This document shows, piece after piece, positions 35,075 to 44,836 of a DNA stretch of 64,000 nt (its first letter is position 1; each line of letters starts with the position of its first letter). The translations under genes and the position numbers were made by a program. A model generated the notes under the pieces. That model was not told where the DNA came from, searched no databases, and saw only the letters and a list, made by a program, of their open reading frames with translations. Source of the DNA: Herminiimonas sp. GTDB taxonomy: Bacteria > Pseudomonadota > Gammaproteobacteria > Burkholderiales > Burkholderiaceae_D. The stretch covers positions 1 through 64,000 of the forward strand of contig JAQGMR010000033.1 of assembly GCA_028292265.1 (NCBI GenBank). The letters run 5' to 3'.

Positions 35075-35110
35075 AAGGGTCATATGCGAACGTGGTCCCT
35101 TTTATTTTGT
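35075..35110 (+). terminator. Weak terminator after the MNT/HEPN pair
   Basis: AAGGG (35075-35079) and CCCTT (35097-35101) flank a 17-base loop, followed by TTTATTTTGT. It lies in the convergent gap before the DUF4124 gene. Confidence 0.35.
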
Positions 35111-35174
35111 GATTCAAGCACCCTCCTGTGTATTCCGAGAAGCGCTTCCGTGCCACGGACAAAACTAGATTGGT

Positions 35175-35705
35175 CTACTTGCACTGCGAGACGAGTTGCC
35201 GTGCTTCCTCGGTCTCACGCGCGCGCTGGTCGTCGCTAACGAAATACCGCTCCCCATTCTTGTCGGTACGCGCAATACGTTCCCCTGATTGCAGCGTGCG
35301 CTGATAGCTGCGGGCCTGGTCGCAACTCTTGCTGCGCTCCGCCGCGAGCCTTGTTTTTTCCGCTTCCTTCTTGTCCTTTTCCGCCTGTGCCAGGCGCAGC
35401 TTTTCATACTCGGCGTTCTTTTCCGCGATTGACTGCGGCGGGGATGCCGCCTTGTTGGCCGCCGTGGCTGGCTGAGTCGCCTCTGCCTGCGCTGCCGAGG
35501 GCGTCGGGTTGGGCGCAAGGGCAGTGCCGCGCGGCGCCTTCAGTATCCGGTTCTGCGGCACGGTGACGGGGGGTGGACGGTCGGAGTACTGCTTGCTCCC
35601 GTTGTTGTCCAGCCATACGTATTGGGCCAATGCCGAGGTCGACACGGCCAGCCCGAGCAGCGCCGCCCCAATGCCGGGCAACCAATAGCTCCGAGAAGTA
35701 ATCAT
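35175..35705 (-). CDS. DUF4124-domain secreted protein
   Basis: 176 aa. Function unknown. A signal peptide (cleavage after STSALA, about residue 27) is followed by the DUF4124 start QYVWLDNNGSKQYSDRPPP, an Ala/Pro-rich linker, a highly charged coiled coil (about 90-130, repeats of Lys/Glu/Ala) and a tail with two cysteines. ATG 35705 is preferred over 35744: AAGGA lies 5-6 bases before it and the signal peptide then starts at once. Predicted periplasmic. Confidence 0.85.
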   Translation of the reverse strand: MITSRSYWLPGIGAALLGLAVSTSALAQYVWLDNNGSKQYSDRPPPVTVPQNRILKAPRGTALAPNPTPSAAQAEATQPATAANKAASPPQSIAEKNAEYEKLRLAQAEKDKKEAEKTRLAAERSKSCDQARSYQRTLQSGERIARTDKNGERYFVSDDQRARETEEARQLVSQCK

Positions 35706-35802
35706 CACTGTCCTTGAAATGCGATCGATGGTGGATTTCGCCATGCTTTGCCGGCCCTGTCAATCGACATGGCGCATGGCCGCCTTTTGCCCACGCCGCC
35801 GC

Positions 35803-35831
35803 TTCGGAGTGACTGCGTATTTCTGTATAAT
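35803..35831 (+). promoter_or_regulatory. Candidate guaB promoter
   Basis: A perfect -10 TATAAT at 35826-35831 with a poor -35 (TTCGGA, 35803-35808) at 17 bases, 27 bases before guaB. Confidence 0.6.
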
Positions 35832-35857
35832 CTGCTTTTGCGCCGACAGGAAACACC

Positions 35858-37318
35858 ATGCGTCTAATTCAAAAGGCACTCACCTTCGATGACGTGCTCC
35901 TCGTGCCCGCCTTTTCGGCGATCCTTCCTAAAGACACTTCCCTCCAGACCCGCTTGACCAGCAAGATTTCGCTGGCCATTCCGCTGGTATCGGCCGCGAT
36001 GGACACCGTCACCGAAGCGCGCCTCGCCATCGCCATGGCGCAGGAAGGTGGCATCGGCATCATCCACAAGAATCTTACAGCGCGCGAGCAGGCCCGCGAA
36101 GTCGCCAAGGTCAAGCGCTTTGAATCTGGCGTGGTGCGCGACCCGATCACCATCCCGCCCACCATGAAGATTCGCGACGTCATTGCGCTGTCCCAGCAGC
36201 ATGGCATCAGCGGCTTCCCGGTGGTTGAAGGCAAGTCGGTGGTCGGCATCATTACCAATCGCGACCTGCGCTTCGAAGAAGACCTCGACGCCGAAGCCAG
36301 CGCCAAGATGACGCCGCGTGAAAAACTGGTGGTCGTGCGCGACGGTGGCGACCTCGCCGAAGCGAAGCGCCTCATGAACAAGCACCGGCTGGAACGCGTT
36401 GTGGTCGTCAATGACGGCTTCGAGTTGCGCGGTCTCATCACGGTCAAGGACATCCTCAAATCCACGGAACATCCCTTCGCGTCCAAGGACGAATTCGGCA
36501 AGCTGCGTGTGGGCGCTGCGGTCGGTGTCGGCGAAGACAATGACGAACGGATCGACCTGTTGGTCAAGGCCGGCGTCGATGTGATCGTCGTCGATACCGC
36601 GCATGGCCATTCGCTTGGCGTGCTGGAGCGGGTGCGCTGGGTCAAGAGAAATTATCCGCAGGTCGAAGTCATCGGCGGCAACATCGCGACTGCCGCCGCG
36701 GCGCGCGCGCTGGTTGAACACGGCGCCGACGGCGTCAAGGTCGGAATCGGGCCGGGCTCCATCTGCACGACCCGCATTGTGGCCGGCGTCGGCGTGCCGC
36801 AGATCACCGCGATCGCCAACGTCTCTGCGGCATTGAAGGGCACCGGCATTCCCTGCATCGCCGATGGCGGCGTGCGCTTCTCCGGCGATATCTCCAAGGC
36901 GCTCGCAGCCGGCGCATCCAGCGTCATGATGGGCAGCATGTTTGCGGGCACTGAAGAAGCGCCCGGCGAAGTCATTCTGTTCCAGGGCCGCAGCTACAAG
37001 TCCTATCGTGGCATGGGCAGCCTCGCCGCGATGGCGGAAGGATCAGCCGACCGCTATTTCCAGGACGCTTCCAACAACACCGACAAGTTCGTCCCCGAAG
37101 GTATCGAGGGCAGGGTGGCGTACAAGGGCAGCGTGGTGGCAATCCTCTATCAGCTTGTCGGGGGCGTGCGTTCTTCCATGGGCTATTGTGGTTGCGCCAC
37201 CATCGACGAACTGCGCGAAAAAGCCGAGTTTGTTGAAATAACCTCGGCCGGCATGCGCGAGTCCCATGTACATGATGTGCAGATCACCAAGGAAGCGCCG
37301 AACTATCGGGCGGACTGA
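35858..37318 (+). CDS. guaB: IMP dehydrogenase
   Basis: 486 aa, full length. It oxidises IMP to XMP with NAD+, the first step to GMP. The barrel is interrupted by two CBS domains (about 93-205). The catalytic cysteine is in [15 protein letters not shown] near residue 303, followed by the flap region [17 protein letters not shown]. guaA follows after 9 bases, the normal guaBA operon. Confidence 0.98.
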   Translation: MRLIQKALTFDDVLLVPAFSAILPKDTSLQTRLTSKISLAIPLVSAAMDTVTEARLAIAMAQEGGIGIIHKNLTAREQAREVAKVKRFESGVVRDPITIPPTMKIRDVIALSQQHGISGFPVVEGKSVVGIITNRDLRFEEDLDAEASAKMTPREKLVVVRDGGDLAEAKRLMNKHRLERVVVVNDGFELRGLITVKDILKSTEHPFASKDEFGKLRVGAAVGVGEDNDERIDLLVKAGVDVIVVDTAHGHSLGVLERVRWVKRNYPQVEVIGGNIATAAAARALVEHGADGVKVGIGPGSICTTRIVAGVGVPQITAIANVSAALKGTGIPCIADGGVRFSGDISKALAAGASSVMMGSMFAGTEEAPGEVILFQGRSYKSYRGMGSLAAMAEGSADRYFQDASNNTDKFVPEGIEGRVAYKGSVVAILYQLVGGVRSSMGYCGCATIDELREKAEFVEITSAGMRESHVHDVQITKEAPNYRAD

Positions 37319-37327
37319 TTTATCCCC

Positions 37328-38947
37328 ATGCATTCCAAAATTCTCATTCTTGACTTCGGCTCGCAAGTCACCCAGCTTATTGCGCGCCGCGTTCGTGACG
37401 CCGGCGTTTTTTCCGAAGTGTTTCCGTACGACGTCAGCGATGACTTTGTTCGTAACTACGGCGCGGCGGGCATCATCCTTTCTGGCGGCCCGAGTTCCGT
37501 CACGGAAGGCGATACCCCGCGCGTACCGCTCGCGGTATTCGATGTCGGCGTTCCTGTCCTCGGCATCTGCTACGGCATGCAGGCCATGGCCGAGCAGCTT
37601 GGCGGCAAGGTAGAGAATGGACTGATCGCCGAATTCGGTTATGCCGAGGTTCGGGCGCGCGGCCACACGGCCCTCCTGAAGGGCATCAACGATTTCGTCA
37701 CGCCGGAAGGCCACGGCATGCTGAAGGTGTGGATGAGCCATGGCGACAAGGTGATCGACATGCCACCCGGCTTCAAGCTAATGGCATCAACCGAAAGCTG
37801 CCCGGTCGCCGGCATGGCCGACGAAGAGCGCAGGTTGTACGCGGTGCAGTTTCATCCCGAAGTTACGCACACGCTTCAGGGCACCGCCATCCTCTCGCGC
37901 TTCGTGCATGAGATCTGCGGCTGCAAGTCAGACTGGAACATGCCCGACTACATTGCCGAGGCGGTCGAATCAATCCGCACGCAAGTTGGCACCGATGAAG
38001 TCATCCTGGGCTTGTCGGGCGGCGTCGACAGCAGCGTCGCGGCGGCCTTGATTCATCGCGCCATCGGCGACCAGCTTACCTGCGTCTTTGTCGACCACGG
38101 CCTGTTGCGCCTGGACGAAGGCAAGATGGTGATGGACATGTTCGGCAAGAACCTTGGCGTCAAGGTCATTCGCGTCGACGCCACCGAGCAATTCATGGGC
38201 AAGCTCGCCGGTTGCGCCGACCCTGAAGCCAAGCGCAAGATTATCGGTCGCGAATTTGTTGAAGTGTTCCAGGCCGAGGCCGGCAAGCTCAAGAAAGCGC
38301 GCTGGCTGGCGCAGGGCACGATTTATCCCGATGTGATTGAAAGCGCCGGCAAGGGCAAGAAGGGCGCGCACACCATCAAGAGCCACCACAACGTAGGCGG
38401 CCTGCCGGAAACGCTCAACCTCAAGTTGCTGGAACCGCTGCGCGAACTGTTCAAGGATGAAGTGCGCAAGCTTGGCGTCGCGCTCGGCCTGCCGCATGAC
38501 ATGGTGTATCGCCATCCCTTCCCGGGTCCAGGCCTTGGTGTGCGGATCCTGGGCGAGGTCAAGAAGGAATATGCCGACCTGCTGCGACGGGCGGACGCGA
38601 TCTTCATTGAGGAACTGCGTAATACAGCGATTCCGCTGCCTCTGGAATTGGTGGAGGGCGGGGTTATCGGCCACTTCCACAAGAACTGGTACGAAGCCAC
38701 CAGTCAGGCTTTTGCTGTTTTCCTGCCGGTGAAATCGGTCGGCGTCATGGGCGACGGCCGCACCTATGAATATGTGGTCGCGCTGCGCGCCGTGCAGACC
38801 CAGGATTTCATGACGGCGCACTGGGCGCACCTGCCGCACGAGCTGTTGGGTCGTGTTTCGAACCGCATCATTAACGAGGTGCGAGGGATCAATCGGGTGG
38901 TGTATGACATTTCAGGGAAGCCGCCGGCGACGATTGAGTGGGAGTGA
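37328..38947 (+). CDS. guaA: GMP synthase (glutamine-hydrolysing)
   Basis: 539 aa. It aminates XMP to GMP. The class I glutamine amidotransferase domain (about 1-200) has Cys81 in GICYGMQAM and the His/Glu of HPEVTHT; the ATP pyrophosphatase domain has the P-loop [15 protein letters not shown] near residue 228, and the dimerisation domain has [12 protein letters not shown]. Coupled with guaB. Confidence 0.98.
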   Translation: MHSKILILDFGSQVTQLIARRVRDAGVFSEVFPYDVSDDFVRNYGAAGIILSGGPSSVTEGDTPRVPLAVFDVGVPVLGICYGMQAMAEQLGGKVENGLIAEFGYAEVRARGHTALLKGINDFVTPEGHGMLKVWMSHGDKVIDMPPGFKLMASTESCPVAGMADEERRLYAVQFHPEVTHTLQGTAILSRFVHEICGCKSDWNMPDYIAEAVESIRTQVGTDEVILGLSGGVDSSVAAALIHRAIGDQLTCVFVDHGLLRLDEGKMVMDMFGKNLGVKVIRVDATEQFMGKLAGCADPEAKRKIIGREFVEVFQAEAGKLKKARWLAQGTIYPDVIESAGKGKKGAHTIKSHHNVGGLPETLNLKLLEPLRELFKDEVRKLGVALGLPHDMVYRHPFPGPGLGVRILGEVKKEYADLLRRADAIFIEELRNTAIPLPLELVEGGVIGHFHKNWYEATSQAFAVFLPVKSVGVMGDGRTYEYVVALRAVQTQDFMTAHWAHLPHELLGRVSNRIINEVRGINRVVYDISGKPPATIEWE

Positions 38948-39091
38948 TTTCCCTTTCTGAGCGCTCATCGCAGGCGATTGGCCCGTTGGCTTCCCCAGAT
39001 GCTCGGCCGGCCTGCGCATGCTTCCAAATTTCCGGGTGCGAAGCCCTGTTAGATGCCCAGCTTCCGCTCGGGCGATTACCCTACTTGCTGG

Positions 39092-40117
39092 TCAGGCCGT
39101 AGCAGCCTTGTTTGCCATGCTTTGCAGTTCACCGCAAGCGTGGATCAGCTCGTCAAAATCGAGAGCTTCGCCCAGCATGACCTCGTCTGCACGCATTTTT
39201 GCGTAGTCATCCGCCAGTGCGGCACGCGCTTCCCCGGCCGGCACAATTTTCAAATGCCCGTTTGCCGCCGCCGCGTAGTCAATGACAGTGCCGGCACTGT
39301 CTTTTTCGACGAAGAAGAGCGATTTGTGTTGTGCGACGGAAGCGGCTACGGCTCTGTCCGAAATAGCACCTGTCAAATATTGGCTGCGCCCTAACGCCGC
39401 GAGGTCGTGCCAGTGGCGCGCGTAGCGCTCGCTTCGTATACGTCCCTGGGCACAGTAGACATGCGCCGCTGTCGCTTTCTCCCAAAAAGTGCGGGCCACG
39501 CTCATAACTTGGGGTGCCGCAGTAGGGAATGAGATATTCGGAACATGCCCGTCCATGTCGCAGGTAATGGGCAACACCTGGTGCGGCTCGCCGGTGGCGC
39601 TCCCGCCGAACTCCAGCACGACAACCGGAGAGACATAGCCAGTACCATTTTTAAGGGCGGGATAATGCAGTAGCAGCTTATCGTGCTCTACGCCGCCGAT
39701 CTCAAGCCTCGCGTCGAGATTTTGCCGGGCCAGCGCAGCTTCAACGACCGGGCGCACATCTGTAGTGATCCAGTCCGGCAGGCGCTCACGGACCGCCTTG
39801 GTCCATTTGTTGGCTTGGCTCCGGTTGGCTGGCAACGGTTCATGACCGTCAATAAAATCTGCGATCAGCCGGCGGATGTCATAGGTGAGGTCAATGTCTT
39901 CCGAGAATCGATCTATGACCTTGTACGCCTTGGACAACGATGTGCCGCCCTTGAAGGTCAGGTCAGCGTTCAACGATGAATCGAACAGGGCGCCCAATGT
40001 CCAGACGACCCACACGTCCTTTTCAAGTAGGTGGGTCGGGCGACCGGTTTTTGCGCGCGCTTGTTCTAGAACTTCGCGTTGATCGCTTCGGCTTAAGGTA
40101 AAGAAAGCTTCAGCCAC
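39092..40117 (-). CDS. AbiEii/AbiGii-family nucleotidyltransferase toxin
   Basis: 341 aa. Toxin of a type IV toxin-antitoxin or phage-abortive-infection system; studied relatives transfer nucleotides, often to tRNA. The nucleotidyltransferase core FKGGTSLSKAYKVIDRFSEDIDLTYD is intact (GGTS at 57-60, acidic residues at 72-76). GTG 40117 is the start because GAGGAAG lies 8 bases before it and it overlaps the antitoxin stop by 8 bases; the open frame to 40291 runs through the antitoxin gene and adds Trp/Arg-rich nonsense. Confidence 0.88.
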   Translation of the reverse strand: MAEAFFTLSRSDQREVLEQARAKTGRPTHLLEKDVWVVWTLGALFDSSLNADLTFKGGTSLSKAYKVIDRFSEDIDLTYDIRRLIADFIDGHEPLPANRSQANKWTKAVRERLPDWITTDVRPVVEAALARQNLDARLEIGGVEHDKLLLHYPALKNGTGYVSPVVVLEFGGSATGEPHQVLPITCDMDGHVPNISFPTAAPQVMSVARTFWEKATAAHVYCAQGRIRSERYARHWHDLAALGRSQYLTGAISDRAVAASVAQHKSLFFVEKDSAGTVIDYAAAANGHLKIVPAGEARAALADDYAKMRADEVMLGEALDFDELIHACGELQSMANKAATA

Positions 40118-40706
40118 GGGCCGCTTCCTCACCGATTGCGCGCGCCATCCAGGACGGCAAGGTCGCGCGAGACGACGCCAGTGTGCGCCATTCCGATGCT
40201 GGCAGGGTCCTGCGAAGCGTCGCCAATGATTCGTTGGCATGTGCAGGCCCCATCCAGGCGAGAGCGCGTACGGCGGCCCCAGCGGGGCCATTGCCCAAGG
40301 CCAGCAGCCACTGTGGCACGTGCTTTACCAGCACCTCTGACCGGCCCAGACTTAGTTTGCGCGTGCGCCCCGACGTCAGGTAGACCTCTCGGATGGGAAC
40401 CTGTTGCGTTAGACCCAAAGCATTCGCCGCCGACGCGCCGTGCGCGACGACCACTTCACCGCTCTGTGCCGCCAGCGATGCAACCACTTTTTCTGGCGCA
40501 GGAGCGCGCGTACCGAACCGGCTAGTTATGGGCATTACATAGGTTCCGCGGCGCACGCGCAGTAACTTGCCGTCCCTGGCCATTCGTGAAAGCGATTTGT
40601 CGATGGCAGCGCGGCTCCCAAGGTGCAGGAACTCCTTCGGTGATAGCACTCCCCCTTCGGGAAGGGATTCGGCATGCAAACGGATGGATTCAGGCAACGA
40701 GTTCAC
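40110..40706 (-). CDS. AbiEi-family antitoxin / transcription regulator
   Basis: 198 aa. Such antitoxins pair an N-terminal winged helix-turn-helix (about 20-65, VLSPKEFLHLGSRAAIDKSLSRMARDGKLLRVRRGTYV in outline), which represses the operon, with a C-terminal antitoxin domain (about 70-190). GTG at 40706 has GGAGG 7 bases before it. The promoter and an inverted repeat lie directly upstream, as expected for autoregulation. Confidence 0.85.
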   Translation of the reverse strand: MNSLPESIRLHAESLPEGGVLSPKEFLHLGSRAAIDKSLSRMARDGKLLRVRRGTYVMPITSRFGTRAPAPEKVVASLAAQSGEVVVAHGASAANALGLTQQVPIREVYLTSGRTRKLSLGRSEVLVKHVPQWLLALGNGPAGAAVRALAWMGPAHANESLATLRRTLPASEWRTLASSRATLPSWMARAIGEEAARG

Positions 40707-40721
40707 GGAACACCTCCAATA

Positions 40722-40756
40722 GTCAGAATATTAAATCAGTTTCTGACATTTTTCAA
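40722..40756 (-). promoter_or_regulatory. abiE operon promoter with overlapping inverted-repeat operator
   Basis: On the minus strand TTGAAA (40751-40756), 17 bases, TAATAT (40728-40733). A perfect 7-bp inverted repeat, GTCAGAA (40722-40728) and TTCTGAC (40741-40747), overlaps the spacer and -10 element, so bound protein would block RNA polymerase. It is the likely AbiEi binding site. Confidence 0.75.
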
Positions 40757-40822
40757 TGGTACACCGGACTGCGCCAAGCCGTTTCCCGGACGACACCCAT
40801 GCCGCTCATTCGGCAACACCCT

Positions 40823-42337
40823 CTAATCCGGCATCTCCACCAAATCCATATTCCCCGATTCAACGGCACAGTCCCGCGCCGTCTTTCCACCCGGCCCCTT
40901 CAACTCTTTGCTGGCGCCCATCTTGAGCAGGAGCTGCACGATCATGCCGTTGCCCACCGTGCAGGCCCATATCAACGGCGTCCTGCCGGCACGATCCGGA
41001 ACGTTGACGATCCTGGTTGCCGCGGCTTCCAGCGTGGGCGGAATCACCGCTATGCGGGACGATGCGGCCAGCAGAAGAAAGGTTTCGCCACGGTTTGTGA
41101 CAGCGTTTGTATCGACATTAAACTTGACGAGGTGGGCAGCGATCGAGTTGGTCGCGCTGGAGTGCACCAGCATCGCAAGATGCAATGCGTTATAGCCGCG
41201 ACGCTCGGGCACGTTCGGATTGGCACCGAGCTTCAGCAACGCCAGCACCATGTCGGCGCTGGCGCCGTGGACCGCGTGGTGCAGGACGGTAGAGCCGCCG
41301 ATACCAGGCCGGTTTATCTCTTCCGGTGCCCGTGCCAGGATCATCGAGGCCATGTCGCAACGGCCGTTGCTTACGACCCACATGAGCGGCGTTCCGCGCG
41401 CCTCGTCCGTCGCATGAATGTTTCCGCCCCGTTCCAACAAGACGCGCATTGATGCGGCACGGCCGTTTCGCGCAGCGAAAAGCATGGCGGCATCAAGATT
41501 GGGATGGTAGGCGTCAATCAGAAATTTCAGTACGCCGGTTTCGTCGGTGTCCGTTGCAGCAAGCAATGCCCGGTTGATCTCCGCTGCGGGTAGCGGTCTG
41601 TAAGGCGCGGTGGCATGCCCCGTTGCAGTGATAGCTGGGACCTGTGCTTGCGGCGCGGGCGGTGAATCTAAAGCAGTCGTCAGGCAAACGTGGCTCGGTG
41701 CTTCCGGCGCCTCATCGGGTGCAACCCAATCGGCAAGAGCCTGAACGGTGCCAGCCGTTTCAATAACCGCGCGAGGGCGCTTTACCTGCCGCGCAAGCTC
41801 GCTCTCGGCATGCTCCCGTTCGCGTTTGCCGTTGCCGACTTCGCTGTTTGGGCGCGACTGCCTCGACACGACTTGTGGCTGGCATGCCAGTTCCGATTCA
41901 GTCGGACGGCGGTTCTCACCGCTGCAACGGACGCCCTTGGCATCCCCCGGCGTTTCTGCCGAGGCGGCCGGTTGCTCCGGCGCGACAAGCGTCGATGCTC
42001 CAGGTTGCCCTGCAGGCTTGTAGCGCGTTTCCGCGGAAAGAAAGAAAAAGCTGGCGCTCTCTGATGTGTCGTCACCATGACTTCGCGGATACATCGTTGC
42101 CAAATCCGCGGCAAAAATGTCCTGTGGAACCTGGTAGTTGCGGGGCCTGGCGACTGTCCGCAGGTGTGGCACCGACAATGCATGGTGCGAGCCCGGTAGG
42201 GCCTGGCTGGAGGTGAACGACGAAAGTACATCCCGCATGTGCTCCGGGTCCGGATCCAAAGGTGCGCCGATCCAGCCTGCGCGGGGTGAGTAGATGCCTG
42301 AGTTCGTGTTCGTCGTGTTGCTGTTCATGCGGTCCAC
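40823..42337 (-). CDS. Ankyrin-repeat protein, possible secreted effector
   Basis: 504 aa. The N-terminal 240 residues are low-complexity and rich in Ser, Pro, Ala, Thr and Asn (start MNSNTTNTN), with two basic clusters (KRERE at 171-175, KRPR at 186-189) resembling a bipartite nuclear signal. The C-terminal half (about 250-504) holds about six ankyrin repeats (GTPLMWVVSNGRCDMASMIL; GSTVLHHAVHGASADMVLALLKLGANPNV; RTPLIWACTVGNGMIVQLLLKMGA). No signal peptide or membrane segment. GTG at 42337 has AGAGG 6-7 bases before it; ATG 42328 is an alternative. Function unknown; secretion to a host is inference. Confidence 0.75.
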   Translation of the reverse strand: MDRMNSNTTNTNSGIYSPRAGWIGAPLDPDPEHMRDVLSSFTSSQALPGSHHALSVPHLRTVARPRNYQVPQDIFAADLATMYPRSHGDDTSESASFFFLSAETRYKPAGQPGASTLVAPEQPAASAETPGDAKGVRCSGENRRPTESELACQPQVVSRQSRPNSEVGNGKREREHAESELARQVKRPRAVIETAGTVQALADWVAPDEAPEAPSHVCLTTALDSPPAPQAQVPAITATGHATAPYRPLPAAEINRALLAATDTDETGVLKFLIDAYHPNLDAAMLFAARNGRAASMRVLLERGGNIHATDEARGTPLMWVVSNGRCDMASMILARAPEEINRPGIGGSTVLHHAVHGASADMVLALLKLGANPNVPERRGYNALHLAMLVHSSATNSIAAHLVKFNVDTNAVTNRGETFLLLAASSRIAVIPPTLEAAATRIVNVPDRAGRTPLIWACTVGNGMIVQLLLKMGASKELKGPGGKTARDCAVESGNMDLVEMPD

Positions 42338-42601
42338 TTTTCACCTCTGGCCAGGGAAACAGGAAGCGTGCAGCGGACCAGCTCCGATCGTTGTGCGGTC
42401 TGCGCGCGGCGAAACGAAGGCGGTCCAGGAGGATGGTGTCACTGGCACTTTCGTAACGCGGGCTCGGGCGAGGTTCCATTGCGCCACGCCGCTCGCACCG
42501 ACTTTTGTCGACGCGCATGGATGGGCCTGGCACTGAGGCACGCCGTAGAGCCTTCGACCACATCACCTTAGCTCAGGCGAGTTGTCTAACGCGTTGGCAC
42601 G

Positions 42602-43933
42602 CTACCTCGCAGCCGGTGTCACCCGCCACACCACGTTGCCCACATCGTCCGCCACCAGCACAGCACCCTTGCGATCGACCGCGACGCCTACCGGCCGTCC
42701 GTACGCCTCGCCATCCTTGCTGAGGAAACCGGTCAGCAAATCGCGCGGCGGACCGCTCGGCTTTCCATCTGCGAAGGGCACGAAGATGACCTTGTAGCCG
42801 CTATGTGGCTTGCGATTCCATGAACCATGCTGGCCAACGATTGCTCCGCCGGCATAGTCTTTGCCGAGCAGCGCGGCATCGTAAAAAGCCAAGCCAAGGG
42901 AAGCGGTGTGCGGGCCAAGCGCGTAGTCCGGCACGATCGCCTTTTCCACCATGTCCGGGCGTGGTGGCTGCACTCTCTTATCGACATGGCCGCCGTAATA
43001 GCTGTACGGCCAGCCGTAGAAGCCGCCATCCTTCACAGCCGTCATGTAATCCGGCACCAGGTCACTGCCCAATTCATCACGCTCGTTGACCGCCACCCAC
43101 AGCCCGCCGCTTTGCGGTTGCCATGCCATCCCGACCGGGTTGCGCAAGCCGGTGGCATAACTTCGAGACTTGCCGCTTGCAATATCCACTTCAATGATGG
43201 CGGCACGGCCTTCCTCGGCTTCGATGCCGTTCTCGGCCACGTTACTGTTGGAGCCGATGCTCACATACAGCTTCTTGCCGTCCTTGCTTGCAATGACGTT
43301 CTTGGTCCAGTGATGGTTGAGCGGGCCGCCCGGCAAGGCCAATACTTTCTCTCCTTTGGCGGTGATGCTCGTGGCGCCGGGTTGGTACCTAAAGCGCAGC
43401 AGCGCGTCGGTGTCGGCCACATAGAGGTCATTGCCCACCAGCGCCATGCCGAAGGGCGAATTCAGGCCACTCAAAAATACGGTTTTTGTCTCTGCTACGC
43501 CGTCGCCATCAGCATCGCGCAGCAGGCTGATGCGATTCGGACTCGTCACGGTCGCGCCGGCCCGCTTCATGACCAGCTTTTGCACAAAACCGCGCACACC
43601 ACTGCCATCTTCGGGGCGTGGCGGCGCATTGGTCTCTGCGACCAGTACATCGCCATTCGGCAGTACGTAAAGCCAGCGCGGATGATCGAGGCCGCTCGCC
43701 AGCGCGTTGACTGCCATGCCGTCGGCAGGCGTCGGCTTCGCGCCCTGCGGCCAAGCTTTGGCAGGAGCGATGTTCACGGTCGGGATGGCATTGTGGACCT
43801 CAGCCGGCAGAGTCGGCCTGGATCCAAAACCTTGATCGACTTGCAGTTGCGCCTGTTCGGCACAGGAGCTCAGCATGGATGCAGCGATCAGGGAGCCAAG
43901 AACCATCAGTACGTTAGCAGTATTTCTTTGCAT
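42602..43933 (-). CDS. PQQ-dependent sugar dehydrogenase / L-sorbosone dehydrogenase-like lipoprotein
   Basis: 443 aa. A six-bladed beta-propeller of the sorbosone/glucose dehydrogenase family; substrate not known. A lipoprotein signal ends in LSSC (Cys24). Blade motifs seen: [71 protein letters not shown] and [22 protein letters not shown] 43933 has GGAG 6 bases upstream and starts the signal peptide; the frame is open to 43990. Confidence 0.87.
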   Translation of the reverse strand: MQRNTANVLMVLGSLIAASMLSSCAEQAQLQVDQGFGSRPTLPAEVHNAIPTVNIAPAKAWPQGAKPTPADGMAVNALASGLDHPRWLYVLPNGDVLVAETNAPPRPEDGSGVRGFVQKLVMKRAGATVTSPNRISLLRDADGDGVAETKTVFLSGLNSPFGMALVGNDLYVADTDALLRFRYQPGATSITAKGEKVLALPGGPLNHHWTKNVIASKDGKKLYVSIGSNSNVAENGIEAEEGRAAIIEVDIASGKSRSYATGLRNPVGMAWQPQSGGLWVAVNERDELGSDLVPDYMTAVKDGGFYGWPYSYYGGHVDKRVQPPRPDMVEKAIVPDYALGPHTASLGLAFYDAALLGKDYAGGAIVGQHGSWNRKPHSGYKVIFVPFADGKPSGPPRDLLTGFLSKDGEAYGRPVGVAVDRKGAVLVADDVGNVVWRVTPAAR

Positions 43934-44125
43934 CGTTTCTCCGGAATGCTGGTAAGGATGGAAGTTCTTCAAGGCTGGCCACGCGCCCAAGCTTGAAGTC
44001 CCACTTGCGTTTGAATGGCTCCTATCATCACGAATGTCACGACGGTCACACTACAGGCACACCAGTCAACACGGTCAACAAAGAGCTTTAGTTGCTTGCA
44101 CGGCGCCGGATGATGTTTCATTCCC

Positions 44126-44174
44126 CAGCCGCCAGCCGCCAGCCGCCAGCCGCCAGCCGCCGGCCGCTAGCCGC
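44126..44174. repeat. Seven 7-bp tandem units just after pdeM
   Basis: Five perfect CAGCCGC units (44126-44160) and two variants (CGGCCGC, TAGCCGC) up to 44174, ending at the stop codon of pdeM (minus strand). Heptamers change reading frame with each unit gained or lost. Confidence 0.9.
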
Positions 44175-44836
44175 TATTCGTTAGCCACCCGCATTGGCGG
44201 GAGCGCCAGAATCCGGTCGTCCGCAACAAGGTATATCCGTACGCCCGGCCTGGCCTGGATCGGATGGCCGCCAGTAAAGGCGCCGAACGCAGGCAGCACG
44301 CCATGGCGATCCCCCAGCACGAAGCAGGCCAGCCGAGCTGAATCATGGCGCGACGCGAGCCGGTAGACCGGATGCAGATGGCCCGCCAGAACATAAGTCC
44401 CGTCAAGATCCTGAGGATGATGGCACAACGCGAACGGCGGCATGTGCCACGGCTCATCAAACAGCGCAATATCAAGGTCTGGCGGCGGATCACCGGCATG
44501 CCGGTCATGATTCCCGCGCACCAGCGAAAGCAGCAGCGTGGGATGTCGCCGACGCCAGTCGCGCAGCGCCTCCACAGTTGCGGTAGCGTGAGCCGCGCGC
44601 GCATGCAAAAAATCGCCGAGGAACACGATATGGCGGATGCCATGGCGCGCCACCAGCAAGTCGAGCATGGCGAGGTTCTGGCTGGTCGTGCCACGCGGCA
44701 CCGGCACGCCGCGCGAGCGGAACGCGGCCGCCTTGCCGAAGTGGACATCGGCAATCAGCAACACATGGCGCGCGGGCCAATGCAGTGCCCGCTCCGGCAG
44801 CAGTTCCATCAATTCGCCCTGCAACTCCACCATCAT
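44174..44836 (-). CDS. pdeM: Ligase-associated DNA endonuclease PdeM (metallophosphoesterase)
   Basis: 220 aa. Manganese-dependent single-strand DNA endonuclease of the four-gene repair cluster. All metal motifs are present: Asp30-x-His32 (IADVHFGK), GDFLH (74-78), GNHD (108-111) and the later CHHP and GHLHP motifs. It is the last gene of the operon and overlaps the helicase by 4 bases. Confidence 0.93.
   Translation of the reverse strand: MMVELQGELMELLPERALHWPARHVLLIADVHFGKAAAFRSRGVPVPRGTTSQNLAMLDLLVARHGIRHIVFLGDFLHARAAHATATVEALRDWRRRHPTLLLSLVRGNHDRHAGDPPPDLDIALFDEPWHMPPFALCHHPQDLDGTYVLAGHLHPVYRLASRHDSARLACFVLGDRHGVLPAFGAFTGGHPIQARPGVRIYLVADDRILALPPMRVANE

Noticed and set aside
42827-43996. 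389-aa plus-strand frame over the sorbosone dehydrogenase-like gene
   Set aside because: Shadow frame with no start signal; the minus-strand gene has a lipoprotein signal and propeller motifs.
44126-44174. Possible CRISPR-like array
   Set aside because: Unit of 7 bp without spacers is a simple tandem repeat.
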